Source of the DNA: Ditylenchus dipsaci
Taxonomy: Eukaryota; Nematoda; Chromadorea; Rhabditida; Anguinidae
DNA length: 64,000 bases
Direction of reading: 5' to 3'
Assembly: GCA_004194705.1 (NCBI GenBank)
Contig: SADC01001279.1
Span: 682,001 to 746,000, forward strand
The notes beneath the pieces are model-generated. The model searched no databases. It saw nothing but the letters and a program-made list of their open reading frames with translations, and had not been told where the DNA came from. Numbering within the stretch: position 1 is the first letter of the stretch; the number at the start of each line of letters is the position of its first letter. A program made the position numbers and the translations under genes. Below, piece after piece: positions 33,854 to 46,000 of the stretch.

Positions 33854-36800
33854 CTAATTGGTTCTAAACACATAGCAAATCCCATCCGCCACTTCTCCAA
33901 AACAAAAACTGAATGTCCTGGTGGTGTATTCCAGATCGGCTGACGAGCAAATGACATGGAAAACTCCATCGCCAAGCTCTTTTTCAGCAGTTCGTTGGAT
34001 CACTTCCTTGGCTATGGTCATGTTTACAGCCGCATTCTGAAACAAAACGTAGTCATAACAAAAATTTTGTATTCTCTGGGTTGCGATTTGAAAATTCTAT
34101 GAATCGTAGCAGCTTCAACAAAATTTAGGTCAAAAAGCATAAAGCGCCGTTCGCAGTGAAAGCAGATTAAATCATGCCTCTTCACTCGGATATACCCTTG
34201 ACTTTCCCCCATTTTTTCTGGTAATATCATTCTGTAACTAAGGGCTACAAAGTGAGTTTTAAATAAAGTACATATACCGTATTTTCTCTAATTATAGACC
34301 CGGGTCTTTAATTTTTCAACCCCCTCGAGGGCATCCATAATTAGAGACGGGTCTATAATTAGAGAAATACGGTTAATCTAAAAATGAAGAAAAAATCCAC
34401 AGAATCCAACTTCTTGATAAACACTCGAAATATACCGTATATTCTCGATTAGAAGGCCCTCTCTAATAGAAGGCCCCTCTCTAATAGAAGGCCCCCCTTG
34501 AGGACCTATATATCAGCCTAGAAAAAGAAATTCGCAAATCTGTTTTTCGCGTTTTCTTAGTTAGCACGAGCTCACCTGATTCCACTTTTAAAATTTTAGT
34601 TGAGCATTCAAAAATCTCAAATCGAAATATTTTTTTTCCGACTTTTTTAGGGTTGAAAATAGAAGGCCCGGGCCTTCTAATAGAGAATATACGGTACTCC
34701 GGATCCACTCCTCTTTGTCAAAAAATTCTGTCACACTTATTGTGTATTATTTTTGAAAATCTTTGGAGTCCCAGCAAATTGCCTTTTTTAATAAAAAAAA
34801 GTCAACTGAAACCATTAGAAAGCGAACCTGCGGCGGTTTTAAAACTAGTCAAAATAGTCTAAAAATCCCACATTTTTAATGATATTCTTCAACTGCTTGC
34901 TAGTACATTCACTAGGATTGTTGAAGTCTAGATTGTCGAAGAACTTTAAAGTGTTGTTAGTAGCATTCTTGGTCTTTGTCACAAAGGCTCTTCTGTGAGC
35001 ATGTGCATGTTTGCAGCCTCTATCACATCTGGCACAACAATTGTTGAGTGGTGGGGGTTGCATGGGTCGCAGAGGAGTTGGTTGTGGGGGTGGTGCATTG
35101 GATAGACTGGTCGGTAGTAGGGTTGCATTCATGATGCTTGGGAGGGGCACTGGTAGAGGAATGGCTTGATATGGAGGAACTGGAGGTGAGACTTCTTGAT
35201 AAGTGGGACCTGCTTGATAAGGAGGCACTGGCTCAGGCAAAATTGGAATTGATGGGTGATTGGGATACCTATAATTAGACACCTAATAAATCACAAAGCC
35301 CTCACAAAAAACTGTCCAAACTGTCCCCTGCAAATTCTCCATATTTTCAGTAGGTCTTAAAATTTTCCATGTTTTTCAAAAGATGGGCATAAGCCAGCCC
35401 TGCGTTTAACCACAAAAGGTTTATTTTTTAGATGCCTTGGCCCCATAATTTTATGTTAATCCCAGGGGTGGCTATACGCCTGATTTTTTGTCTTGAGCAC
35501 ATCTAAAAATATGAAAATTTTAAGAGCAACTTAAAGAGAATTATGTAATTTCATAAAATCGGAAGTTGAGTGTTTGATTCTCAAATGAAAGCCTACGATT
35601 TGCTGAGTAAGAAAACAACTAAATTCGGTCACTTTTTTTCACTAATTCACCGAGCTGTGGCCTCCCGAAGTTTGGTACTCAGGAAAACTAGTACATTTCT
35701 CAAAAGATTTTACACTTAGTGAAAATATGATGATGTACACCGGTTTAAAAGTTTATTCGACGCAGAAAGAGTTGCTCTTTCTTATGAGTACAAAAAATTT
35801 ATAGTCTGTGATAAGTTTTGGCTGAAAAAGTGTGTTTTTTTTTTCAAAAAATGAGCATTTTTCGAACACCGATTTTCGGCGTAAAAACCGCCATAAAAAT
35901 CGGAAATCGGCGTGCACTCTTCTGAGTTTTAGTGCATCAGAAAAAGCATTTTCTACGTCAACTTTCTGGCAAAAAAAACCCGGAAAAATTGGGGAGGTGA
36001 AACGAAAAAGGCCTTTGAAATTGACTAGTCGTTACTAACTCTTTTCATTTTTTGACGTAAAAAAATGTTTTTTACTAAAAAACCCTGAAATTCCAACACC
36101 GGATTCGCGATCAGCGTATCTGATTTGCTTCTAAAATATCTCTCAGAAGTGTACTTGAATGTCATATCAAAATTTTCTCTTAGAACAGTAAACTTTTAAA
36201 CAAGTCAATTATTAGTAATTGAAATATTTATTGTCCTGAGAGGAATTTTAAATATGACATAAACAGTACACTTCTAATAGTTCTATTAGAAGCAAATCAG
36301 ATACGCTGATCACGAATCCGGTGTTGGAATTTCAGGTTTTCTTTAGTAAAAACATTTTTCACGTCAAAAACTGAAAAGAGTTAGTGATGACTAGTCAACT
36401 TCATAGGCATTTTTAGTCTCACCTCCCTTAATTTTTCCAGGTTTTTTTGCCAGAAAGTTGACTCAGGAAATGCTCTTTCTGATGCACTAAAACTCCGAAG
36501 GGTGCACTCCGATATCCGATTTTTATGGCGGTTTTTACGCCGAAATTCGGTGTTCAAAAAATGCTGATTTTTTGAAAAAAAACACACTTTTCCAGCCAAA
36601 ATTTATTACAGACTATAAATTTTTGGACCTTATGTACTTTGGGGGGCCACCGATTTTTTCACCTCGGTTTTTTCTTCAATTTTTACATGTTGATTCTAAT
36701 AATCATAATAATTATGTTAACCGTCTCTTAGTGACCATAGAAAATATGTTGATTAAAGTGATCATGGTCAATTAAATCACCATAATTAACTTGATCACTA

Positions 36801-38391
36801 TATAAAACGTAAAATTTTTGGTGAAAAAATCGGTGGCCCCCCCCCCAAAGTACATAAGGTCCAAATTTTTGTACTCATAAGTAAGAACAACTTTTTCTGC
36901 GTCGAATAAATATTAGGTCGTGTCAAAAGTTCAGTCGTTTTATTTCAAAAGCAATTTTTGTGGCGTTGTGTTTTTAGCATAGATTTTTTTAACATTTTTC
37001 AAAAGTTTACCACTCGTTTTGTAGCCAAGATTCTCAGCTACAAAATGAGTGGTAAACTTTTGAAAATGTTAAAAAAATCTATGGTGAAACACAACGCCAC
37101 AAATATTGCTTTTGAAATAAAACGACCGAACTTTTGACACGACCTAATATTGAAGCCAGTGTACAAAATCATATTTTCACTAAGTATAAAATCTTTTGAG
37201 AAATGTACTGGTTTTTCTGAGTACCGAATTTCGGGAGGCCACAGCTGGGTGAATTAGTGACAAAAAGTGACTGAATTTAGTGCTATCTTACTTAACAAAT
37301 TCTAGGCTTTCATTTAAGCCCAAACACTCGATTTCCAATTTTCCGATGGGTCCGACCAAACTTCAAAATTACAGAACTGCTCTTTTAAAATATATACCCC
37401 ATATGGGTTAGCAGGGGACACTTCAAAAGGATAGATTTTTAGTAATTTGTGATACAGACTGAATCATTTTCAGAACAATAAAACATATCAAGTGCTATCT
37501 AAAAAATCGCAGAAAAAATCACATTATTTCAAAAATTTTCAGAATCTATCATCTTTAGACTGGAAAATGGCAATTCTGGTCAAAATTTTATTAATATAAT
37601 ACCTTGGAGGTTGATTTTCATATCTCGGAGACAAGTTTTCGTAAGTAAGTGGTCTGACGAATGGCTGCTCTTTGTCCGAGTCTTCTGACGCAAGGGTAGC
37701 AGGCAGAGGTATTTTGGCGGTGGAGTCTCTTCGAAGGGACTGTTTATTTTGGTCTCTATCTTCTTTTCTTTAAAAAAGCTTCTCTTGGGCTGGGATAGGC
37801 AGGCGAGTGGCGTAGGAGTCTGAAAATTTCTATTTTCAAAAAAACGAATCAGAAATCAATTAAGTATATCAATTGAGCCATGCAAAAACACAGCATCTGG
37901 ATCGCAGGACTAAGCGAAAAGGTAGCTGGATGCATTTTCTCAGACTTTTTTAATTCACAAAAACAATTCCGAAACATAATTACCTTGAGCCATTTCAATA
38001 GGCAAACGGGTGGCATATGAATCTAAAAAGTATGCTTTTGATGTACAAAAAAGTCTTCAACAAAAATGTTTGTATACTTTCACTCATCTCTATAGGCAAA
38101 ATTTGGGGTGGTGGAATCATGGGTGGTAAGGATTTCTCCATGGGCAGCTTCGGCAATTCTGCGGTATTGGAGGGCTTGGTAAGGAGGTGTTGGGTATGGA
38201 GGTGGTGGAGGAGGCACTGGAGCATAAGGTAGAGGCGTGGGCATATGTCCACCACAGGGAGGTGGTTGTCTATGAGTGTAGGCACCACCTGAACACCCAC
38301 CAGAAGTTTGGTAGCCCCCACCTGGTCCTATGTGCCCTCGGGCAATAATAATTGATAATGAGACGGTTATTAAGAGTCTGATGGACCCCAT
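33854..38391 (-). CDS. Ground-like (GRL) domain secreted protein
   Basis: Minus-strand model: first exon from 38391 (MGSIRLLITVSLSIIIA signal peptide, then a Gly/Pro/Tyr-rich segment) to about 38089; exon 37984-38022; a region about 37607-37820; exon 34872 to about 35282; last exon 33854-34036. The last two encode the ground-like domain: CCARC near its start, PSECTSKQLKNIIKN, a splice, then NMTIAKEVIQRTAEKELGDG and FHVICSSADLEYTT, with final cysteines FCFGEV and ICYVF. The family is nematode-specific, secreted, and related to hedgehog-like (warthog/groundhog) proteins. The repeated LPIEM / SYATRLPI motif across exons suggests exon duplication. To use it in exon 1 the frame must change after the Pro-rich segment, and an in-frame TAA near 37764 interrupts the third exon region, so the 5' half may be damaged or mis-modelled. 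Confidence 0.75.
34277..34372. repeat. MITE, CCGTATTTTCTCTAAT ends, TATAGACCCGGG word
   Basis: A 96-bp element between TA at 34275-34276 and TTA. The word TATAGACCCGGGTCT recurs inverted as ACGGGTCTATAATTAGAG. It lies in the ground-like gene intron. Confidence 0.75.
34435..34694. repeat. MITE, CCGTATATTCTC ends, TAGAAGGCCC word
   Basis: TA flanks at 34433-34434 and 34695-34696. TAGAAGGCCC is repeated three times on the left, and the right end has GAAGGCCCGGGCCTTCTAAT. It sits 62 bp from the 34277-34372 element and shows a different word behind nearly the same ends. Confidence 0.8.
36625..36862. mobile_element. Palindromic element, GGACCTTATG ends
   Basis: 8-bp duplication AAATTTTT at 36617-36624 and 36863-36870. 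Ends GGACCTTATGTACTTTGGGG and complement, then GGTGGCC. A relative with a different subterminal word is at 63633-63788. Confidence 0.7.
36913..37147. mobile_element. Mariner-type MITE, TTAGGTCGTGTC ends
   Basis: TA flanks at 36911-36912 and 37148-37149. The arms TTAGGTCGTGTCAAAAGTTC and complement continue almost to the centre, giving a 235-bp palindrome. The TTAGGT start and TA target are typical of mariner ends. Confidence 0.8.
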
Positions 38392-38829
38392 AGAACTAGT
38401 AAAATATAAAGAATGGGAGAATATGTTGTAGAGGCAAATATTAACTTCAGCACAAATAGTTTGGGTTTAAGGATGAGTAAAAGAGATCTTCCATTTAGCA
38501 AACTTGTTTATAAGGGCTTTGCAGTTCCAAAATCTTTTAATTGGTGCTACTTCAGAAAAATTTTGTAGCCACTTTTAGAAAGATTTAAGTAATAATTACA
38601 GACGGATAGCATTGAAAAGCAGACGCTCCCAGTGATTTGATATTCAAAAATCGAAAAATCGAAAAAAAATAATCCTAAAAATAGTGTTCTGAAGCGAGTA
38701 CACACCTTTTCCCCTTTATAACATTAATTCAGGTTATAAATTGGTTGGAGACTTAATCTTCAGCTCAGAAAAAGAGTAGTAACAAGCAGAAAAGGAAGGA
38801 GTAAGTTGTGCCACTTTAGTCCCCTTCAC

Positions 38830-39065
38830 AAGTTTGTGCCCCTAATTGGCAACTGTCCCGAAATTTCGCAGAATTTCTTCATCTTCATTCATCTTCATTT
38901 TGGGATTGGCTCAAATAGAATTGTACCGCCTAATGTGAGAATTTGGCCACCTTTTTTTTATTAATTTGGCTGCCTTTTTTTAATTTCAAATAAAAAATAG
39001 AATTGGGCCGCCTTTTTTTTAAATTGGCCTCCTTTTTTCTTGTTAATTCATGGTTTTCAAATTTT
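38830..39065. repeat. Cluster of TTTGGCCGCCTTTTTTT words
   Basis: Four to five diverged words (GCCACCTTTTTTTATTAATTT, GCTGCC, GGGCCGCC, GGCCTCC followed by T runs). No ends or flanking duplication found. Confidence 0.45.
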
Positions 39066-40030
39066 AGCCTCAATTTGATGGTAATTTTGCTCTTGATCAT
39101 AGCGGAAATGAAAGCCCAGAATCTTGGCTACGTATTGGTTTAAAAAATTGTGCACTCATAGGATAAAGTTAGAAAAAATAATCAAAAACACCTAGATGGC
39201 TATTCTGGCCTCTACCTGCTAAGTGGTTTTTACGAAATTTTTCTAATTTTACCTTACAAGTTGACACTTTTTTCAAATCAGTGAGTAGCCAAAAGTTCTG
39301 GGCTTTCATCTTTGCTATCATAGACAGAAAAAGTACCAAAGACTTACTTGCAATTTAATGAATATTTTGGATAAGGAAAGTCAGTAATGTAAAAAGAATT
39401 CTTAAAAAGAATTATTAAATCATTGTATTCCGTTAATTATAAATGAGAAAGCTAGAATAAGAAATGAAGTTCAAATGAGCTTAGTGAGAGGTTCGGTCAG
39501 GCATGTTTAGAAGTTCGGCCGAGGTATAAACATCCGGGAACCTCTTTTCATCATCCACAGACAATCTTCTGGGTGATGTATTATCGATCAAGGTTCAAAA
39601 AGAACTTCAAACCAACCTATCGGCATTCAGAAGATCCCTCGGAGGGACTCCCTCCCAAGGTTCGATAGAGGTTTGAATCTGTTCTGACAATCAAATATTC
39701 AAAATTGAATGTCGTGGGAGATTCAAGCCTCCGTCAAAGTTCGCCTGATCTAAAGAGTATCCCAAAAATAAAATAATTTATTTGTCAGCGACCAAATAAA
39801 AATTGGCTGTAAGTACTCCCCCGTCAAATTATTCTTTCACCCCGTCAAATCGTAAAAATTTGTTTCTCTGAAATATTTATTCAACTTTCTCTTTTTATTT
39901 TTTTCGAAGTTTTTATACCAGTGTGTAGCCTTGGATCTCAGCTTTCTAACGAGCTATGAACTACCTCACTGAGATATTCAAAATTTGCAGAAAAAAGTAT
40001 TTGTTTTTTTGAACAATTTGTTGCATACAG
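39065..40030. other. Intergenic stretch
   Basis: No exon recognised. Short inverted blocks (AGGTTCAAAAAGAACTTCAAACC, AGAGGTTTGAATC) near 39590-39680 suggest one more decayed inverted-repeat element. Confidence 0.35.
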
Positions 40031-40237
40031 AGACTTTTTGGCGCTACTTGGATATACATACCCCCCCCCCCTAAATCAACTTTTTTAAAGTGTTTCCAAA
40101 CACCCTATATCGACCTAAAATGGTCTCAGGAGTTCAAAAAAAGCATTATTTTTGAGTTCTGGTCAATAAAAAACTGAGTTTTGGGACCACCTAAAATCAC
40201 CCATTTTGACCATTTTTAAAGGGATTTAGGTCTGTAT

Positions 40238-40575
40238 TTAGGTGGAAATGAACCAAAAAGGGGCCAATTTAGTGTGAAAAGGAAGATGTTGAACATAGTT
40301 TTGATGACTGGGGCCTACCGCATAAATAAACTCTGGTATGCATATATTTTTTATGCATCCAGAGTCACCTTCGAGTGATTTGCGTCTAAGGTATGTGGGT
40401 GTGCGCATCTCAACCCCAAGCAACCAGGCCCCCTGCGCCCCGAAGGGAGCGCAGGGGCTTGGTTGGTTAGAGATGCGCGCACTCACTTACCTTAGACATA
40501 ATTCCGAGCAAGACTCTTGAACAAAAATGCATTTAGAGACTATTTTTGCCCAGCTCCAGTGACCAAAACATGATA
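40238..40575. repeat. GC-hairpin dispersed repeat, copy 2
   Basis: The most complete copy: AACATAGTTTTGATGACTGG, GGCCTACCGCATAAATAAAC, GTCTAAGGTATGTGGGTG, TGCGCATCTCAACCCC, a C/G-rich inverted pair, TTAGAGATGCGCGCACTCAC, TTACCTTAGACATAATTCC, TTTTTGCCCAGCTCCAGTGA. The two ATGCGC blocks are inverted copies of each other. Confidence 0.7.
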
Positions 40576-40581
40576 AAACAG

Positions 40582-40757
40582 TAGGGTTGTACAATGGGAA
40601 TATTCCTGGAATATTTCCGGAATATTCCCGGAACATTGGGAATATTCCCGGGTTTCCCGGTAATTTCCCCTATATTGGGAATATTCCCGGGAATATTCCC
40701 AATGTTCCTGGGAATATTCCCGGGTTTTCTATATTTCCGGGAATTTCTACAACTCTA
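40582..40757. mobile_element. Small hAT-like MITE of GGGAATATTCCCGG words
   Basis: Perfect 8-bp duplication TAAAACAG at 40574-40581 and 40758-40765. Ends TAGGGTTGTA and, inverted, TAGAGTTGTA. The 176-bp body is six to seven self-complementary GGGAATATTCCCGG words. It lands in the edge of the GC-hairpin repeat. Confidence 0.85.
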
Positions 40758-41074
40758 TAAAACAGGTAAAAGTCAAAATTAAAAGTGTCCAAAGCTCAAT
40801 TTTTATTGACCAGAACTCAAAAATAATGCCTTTTTTGAACTCCTGAGGGTATTTTAGGTCGATATAGGGTGTTTGGAAACACTTTTAAAAAAAGTTGATT
40901 TTGGGGGGGGGGTTTTATCCAAGTAGGGTCGACTTTTTTCTCTGTTTTTAAAATCTCAGTAAGTCAGTTGATAACTTGTTAGAAATCTGAGATCCAGGGC
41001 TATATTTTGATTGAAAAACCAATTGAAAATTTATCATGATAAAAACCAAGTCGTGAAATTTGACGTGGTAAAAC

Positions 41075-42771
41075 GGTTATCAGAAAAAATCGGGTCGCAA
41101 AAATCGGGTCGGAAAAAATCGGGTCGGAAAAAATCGGGTCGGAAAAAATCGGGTCGGAAAAAATCGGGTCATAAAAAATCGGGTCGGAAAAAATCGGGTC
41201 GGAAAAAATCGGGTCGGAAAAATCGGGTCAGAAAAAATCGGGTCGGAAAAAATCGGGTCACTATAGTTTTTGTACCTTGGCCCCAGGCCCCGGGGCTTTG
41301 ATCCTATCTGATTCAACTTCAGTGGTCCAGATCCACTCTCAGTTGTCCAGATCAACCTTCAATAATTTCTTTCCCTCAGTGGTTCAACTCCACCCCGAAT
41401 GGTTCAGATTTACCTGAATGGTGGTAAAATGCCGTTTTGTAGGGTATTTTTGAGTTTTGGTAAAATCCAGTTTTCGCAAAATCAATTATATCCCAATGCT
41501 TTGAAAATACCATACAAAACCTTATTTTACTATTATCAAACCATCTTCAGCATGCCCGAATTAGTCCAGAAAACAGGTTTTAGAACATGAAAAACATAAA
41601 AAATTTGATCCAAGTGGACGACCACTGGTTTGGTTGGTTCATGGATTATGCAGTAGAAATGAAGTTAGATCATAGAAAAACATTTTAAATTTGTTCTATA
41701 CAATTTGTTCTGTAAAGTTCTGTACAAGATGAAATATTACTACCCGGGTACCAACCACTACACTACCTGGGTACGAATACCTGGGTACAACAAAACCAAG
41801 TTGTCGACCACTTGGAGCAAAAAAAATTTCATTTTTTCGGGTTCCAAAACCGATTTTCTGAACTGATTCAGGCATGCTGAAGATGGTTTGACGGTGGTAA
41901 AACGCCGTTTTGTCGGGTATTTTCTAATTTATCGCTAACGATTGATTTATCAAAATCAATCGTTAGCGATAACTCAAAAATATGTCGATGAAACGTGATT
42001 TTACCACTGTCAAACCATCTTCAGCATGACCGAATCAGTTCAGAAAATGGGTTTTGGAACCCGAAAAAATGAAATTTTTTTTTGCTCCAAGTGGTCGACA
42101 ACTTGGTTTTGGTGGTCCAGCTGGCCAGGTAGTACCTATCCGGAATATTGGGATTTCGGTGCGTGAAATCGGAGTTTTGGTTTCATTTAACCCAACTTCC
42201 TACACGATTCCACATATGATAGCATGGTTTGTTTTTGAAATTTGAAATTTTTTACTTTACAGGCGATCCAGCTGATCCACCTGACCAGAAGGTGCCCATT
42301 TCGGGTTTGGGGTCTGGGTAGGTGAAATTGGGATTTTGGTCTTATCAAACCTTATTCACGTCACGATTTCACATTTGATAGCATGCTTTGTTTTTCAAAA
42401 TATCAAAAAATATTTTTTCAGGTCCTCCAGGTGGATATCCACCTGACCAAGTGGTACCTACCCCAGGTTTTCGGGTTTCGGTAGGTAAACTGGTAGGTAA
42501 AACGGTAGGTAAAATGGTTCTGTACAGGTACAATGATTTTAGCTACTTTTAGCCAAATCCAAAATTTCGGATTCTGGATGTGGATATCCATTTAGAAAAA
42601 GGTACCAGGTGGTTTGCCCTACTGAACCTGAGATTGAGTGGTGAGCGACCCGATTTTTTCCGACCCGATTTTTTCTGACCCGATTTTTTCTGACCCGATT
42701 TTTTCCGACCCGATTTTTTCCGACCCGATTTTTTCCGACCCGATTTTTGCGACCGATTTTTTCTCATAACC
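41075..42771. mobile_element. Element with AAAAAATCGGGTCGG word arrays
   Basis: 8-bp duplication GGTAAAAC at 41067-41074 and 42772-42779. Ends GGTTATCAGAAAAAATCGGG and, inverted, GGTTATGAGAAAAAATCGG. Eleven tandem AAAAAATCGGGTCGG words follow the left end and about seven, inverted, precede the right. The interior contains copies of a dispersed CAAGTGGTCGACCACTTG-type unit and a three-fold collagen-like repeat (42110-42490). No transposase seen. Confidence 0.75.
42110..42490 (+). repeat. Three tandem units resembling duplicated Gly-Pro exons with 3' splice sites
   Basis: Units start near 42110, 42262 and 42421. Each has a GGTCCAGCTGGCCAGGT-like start (coding GPPGGYPPDQVVP in unit 3), then a GGGATTTTGG block and CATATGATAGCATG, and the first two end in a T-rich tract and CAG. 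They look like an exon plus its intron duplicated twice, but units 1 and 2 are not open throughout. Not called as a gene. Confidence 0.4.
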
Positions 42772-43038
42772 GGTAAAACAATTTGAGCCATAAGAATTTT
42801 ATATCCTAATATAGAGAGTGTCCTTATGACGATAGTTGAGTGTACTGATTTGCAAGCTAACTTTTCACTTTTCTGTGTAACTGTAAAACAATAAGTCTTG
42901 TTTATTTAAAACAATCAACCTTATTTAAACTATTTATTTCTTGTCAAAAAGCCTTTTTGCCTTTTTGCAATTCTTTGACTTTTTAATTCCTTCAATTTTT
43001 TCAATTCCTAAAAATAGCCAACAAATTGTCCATTTTCT

Positions 43039-46000
43039 TCATGAAAGAAGTTTCTGATTCAAACAAACTTTCATAATTAATTTTTTAAAGCCATTAGTTG
43101 TGTCTTGACTCGCGTTATTCTGGGTGTATTCCATATCCTCTTCATTCTTGGGCAATAAATCATTGGGTGCACAGGCTTCTACAGTTGACTGACTATCCAG
43201 TAGTTTCATACACACTATTGGGGTTTTACCGTCTGTCGGAAACTGCACGAACAAGGCTCTGCAATACGAAAAGTTAGTTTTAAGAAAGCAGTTGACAAAT
43301 CCTTCACAAATTTTCACGTTGTTTTAGATGGTTTAGATTTCAAAGTATTTTTTTTTTTTCAAATTTCAGACAAAAATGTGTGCAGTTAAACTTCTTAATA
43401 AGCTCATCCATGCACAAACATTTAGTTTATCCGTGACCAGGCAGCCACCATACTTCTCCAATCCTCTCAAAGAGAGGGAAAACACAGCTCCACCTGTGAT
43501 ATAACACTTGTATCTGATGCATTTTTTTTTGCTCTATTGCGTAATATTTTTTCCTGAAACCCGCAGGCAGTCCAAAGTTGTAGTCAGGAATTCTCGTGTT
43601 AACAATGAAGCACACAAAAAGTTTCAATTAGTACAATTCAGGATGAGTCTGGGAATGTCAGGACTAGGGTTAAATTATAAAATAAACTTGAAAAAGTAAA
43701 TAATTGCGAATTTCAAGCACACAAATAAGCACCCTGAATGCATACTTTGTGGCAGACTGGTTGCAGGCATAGAATGTGGGGCTCGGAGCTCCTGATTCTC
43801 CAAATGCATTATTGTTGGCGTGCAGAATTTGCCAGGCATAGTGCTTAGACAGAATGGCCAATGAGTTCAGCATGAAGTTGGATGTCTGAAAAACTTAAAA
43901 AAAATAAAAATATAGGCCAGCAAGTACACCAACCAATAACATAATAGCATTCCGCACCAACTTCATGTCCCGACCACATTTCATTTGTTGGAATTCTTTC
44001 GTGATCACCACCACCTCATCAGTCATTATACGAATGTACATGGATAATCTGAACAAGTACACTAAAGAGTTGTGGTATAAATGTTTACAGATACTCACTT
44101 TCCTAAATTTTCAAACCCTCTGTTGATTTGAACCACAGAGAGTATGGAGTAAGTGGGCGAGGAACGCACCCATTTCCATTGAAGCTGGAAACATTTAGAT
44201 TTGGCTAATTTCACCGTATAGGCTTTATCGATTTCCTTCCCAAAAAGACAAATGTACTAATTTTGGAATGCCTCATATGCTCACCGAAAATGTAAATTAA
44301 AAAAAATAAGGTCGGCCACAAAAAAGCCAATGATCTTTTAAGAAATTACCTGAGGATCTAAGAATTCCAGGACATGCCGCTGAAGTGCTTGTACCACCTT
44401 GGACACCATCACATAATGACTTGAAATTTCAATAAGGCGATTAAGTAGAGAGGTAGATTTGGTCATTCTCGCGGTGATCTACAAATGCAAGGATTTAAAC
44501 AATTAAATAACCTTTTTGGTAATTGATTTTTAAATCCGTTACTTATAACTCACTCATGTTTTTACACTTAATATGCTCCTTTATGCGAAAACATTTATTT
44601 TGTGGACAAGAAATAATTTTAAAGGACCATGAAACGGGCAGCGACATATTGCGCCATATCAAATTGCGCCACATTCAAATTGCGCCGCCGCAAATTGCGC
44701 CGCCGTAAATTGCGCCACATTCAAATTGCGCCGCCGCAAATTGCGCCGCCGTAAATTGCGCCGCATTCAAATTGCGCCATATCAAATTGCGCCGAATTCA
44801 AATTGCGCCACCGCAGATTGCGCCGCATTCAAATTGCGCCACCGCAAATTGCGCCGAATTCAAATTGCGCCGCCGCAGATTGCGCCAGTAAAGCCACGTT
44901 TCCTTTCAATCAAAAAAGATTTTCCTTTCACTCTCACTTTCAGCGTGTACCAACGTGGAGAAATTGCCTCTCAGTCTTTCTTTCATTCTAACTTTCAGTG
45001 TACCCAATGACTTTTTTGACACTCACTTTCTATCTAACGTATTTCGTGGGAATTAAAATTTTTCAGTCTGAACCATCTAAACCAAGTGGTCGTCTACTTG
45101 GAGCAATTTTTTTCACTTTTCGGGTTCCAAAACTAGTTTTCTAGACTAATTCGGGCATGCTGAAGATGCTTTGATAGTGGTAAAATACGGTTTTCTAGGG
45201 TATTTTTGAGTATTGGTAAAATCGAGTTTGTAGATCACTGGCCCTTTTTTACGGCAGAGGTTTCTGACTTAAAAAAACGAATTAACTCTTGTTCCTCAAA
45301 AAAAAAAATCTTTTCAACAACAATCACTAGTTTATTTCGTTTCGAGAAATGCATAACAATAAACCGAAAAAAGCACAACAGTGTAACATAAATATTGTGA
45401 TTTAATTGCTTTGGTACTTTTCTAGATGAGCACCAATTGAGACAAGGAATTCCATCCGAAGTTGCCCACCACCATCGACGTAGTTGGTAACCAGCTGCTT
45501 AATTTGATCGGCGGAATAGATTGCTTTTTTCGACCTGATTCCACCTGTCACGCGCGCCAACGGATTGTAGAGACGACGGCTAAACTTAAGTATACCCACC
45601 CCACTGAACTATAGTATACCCACCCCAGAAATTTGCCTTGGTCCCCCAAGCTGATTTTTTTTACAAATTTTTTTTGCAAAAAAATCAGCTTGGGGACCAA
45701 GGCAAATTTCTGGGTGGGTATACTATAGTTCAGTGGGGTGGGTATACTATATTTGAGCCGAGACTACTAAACATTATGGTTTATATGCACGCTCAAAAAA
45801 AAAATAATAGAGAAATTACAGTTCAATCTTCTGTCGCACCTTCTCCTCATCTGTTTTAAGCTTCAAGATTACATCTGCAAGCGACGGATTGTCATGACTA
45901 AAGTACCGATTAATTTCTCCCACAAGCCCGTTGAATGCTAAATCCACTAGGCTACTCACCGGCGTGTCACGATTGCTTTCTGCTGCTGAAATCGCTTCCG

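Larger units (their letters stand above)
35560..37350. repeat. Large palindrome hosting two inserted elements
   Basis: The left arm (about 35560-36110) and right arm (about 36290-36610 and 37150-37350) match in inverted orientation through blocks such as GAGGCCACAGCT, GTACATTTCTCAAAAGATTT, ATCAGAAAAAGCATTT and GATACGCTGATCACGAATCC. The right arm is interrupted at 36625-36862 and 36913-37147. Related single arms occur at 8430-9190. It lies inside a ground-like gene intron. Confidence 0.75.
40040..40930. mobile_element. Element with GGCGCTACTTGGATA ends and poly(C)
   Basis: 8-bp duplication GACTTTTT at 40032-40039 and 40931-40938. Ends GGCGCTACTTGGATATAC and, inverted, GACCCTACTTGGATAAAA, each followed by a C run (CCCCCCCCCC, with the matching G run on the other side). 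The arms continue with CACCCTATATCGACCTAAAA and complement. It contains a GC-hairpin repeat (40238-40575) and a small hAT-like insertion (40582-40757). Confidence 0.75.

Noticed and set aside
41090..41260. CRISPR-like regular array (AAAAAATCGGGTCGG)
   Set aside because: The units are contiguous with no unique spacers, mirrored in inverted orientation at the other end of the element, in a eukaryotic context. It is a subterminal word array of a transposon.
43427..43627. Glycosyltransferase reading of a [18 protein letters not shown] frame
   Set aside because: Briefly resembled a C1GalT/Fringe GGAG motif, but the flanking exons align in order with MED17 and the frame has no DxD or other support.
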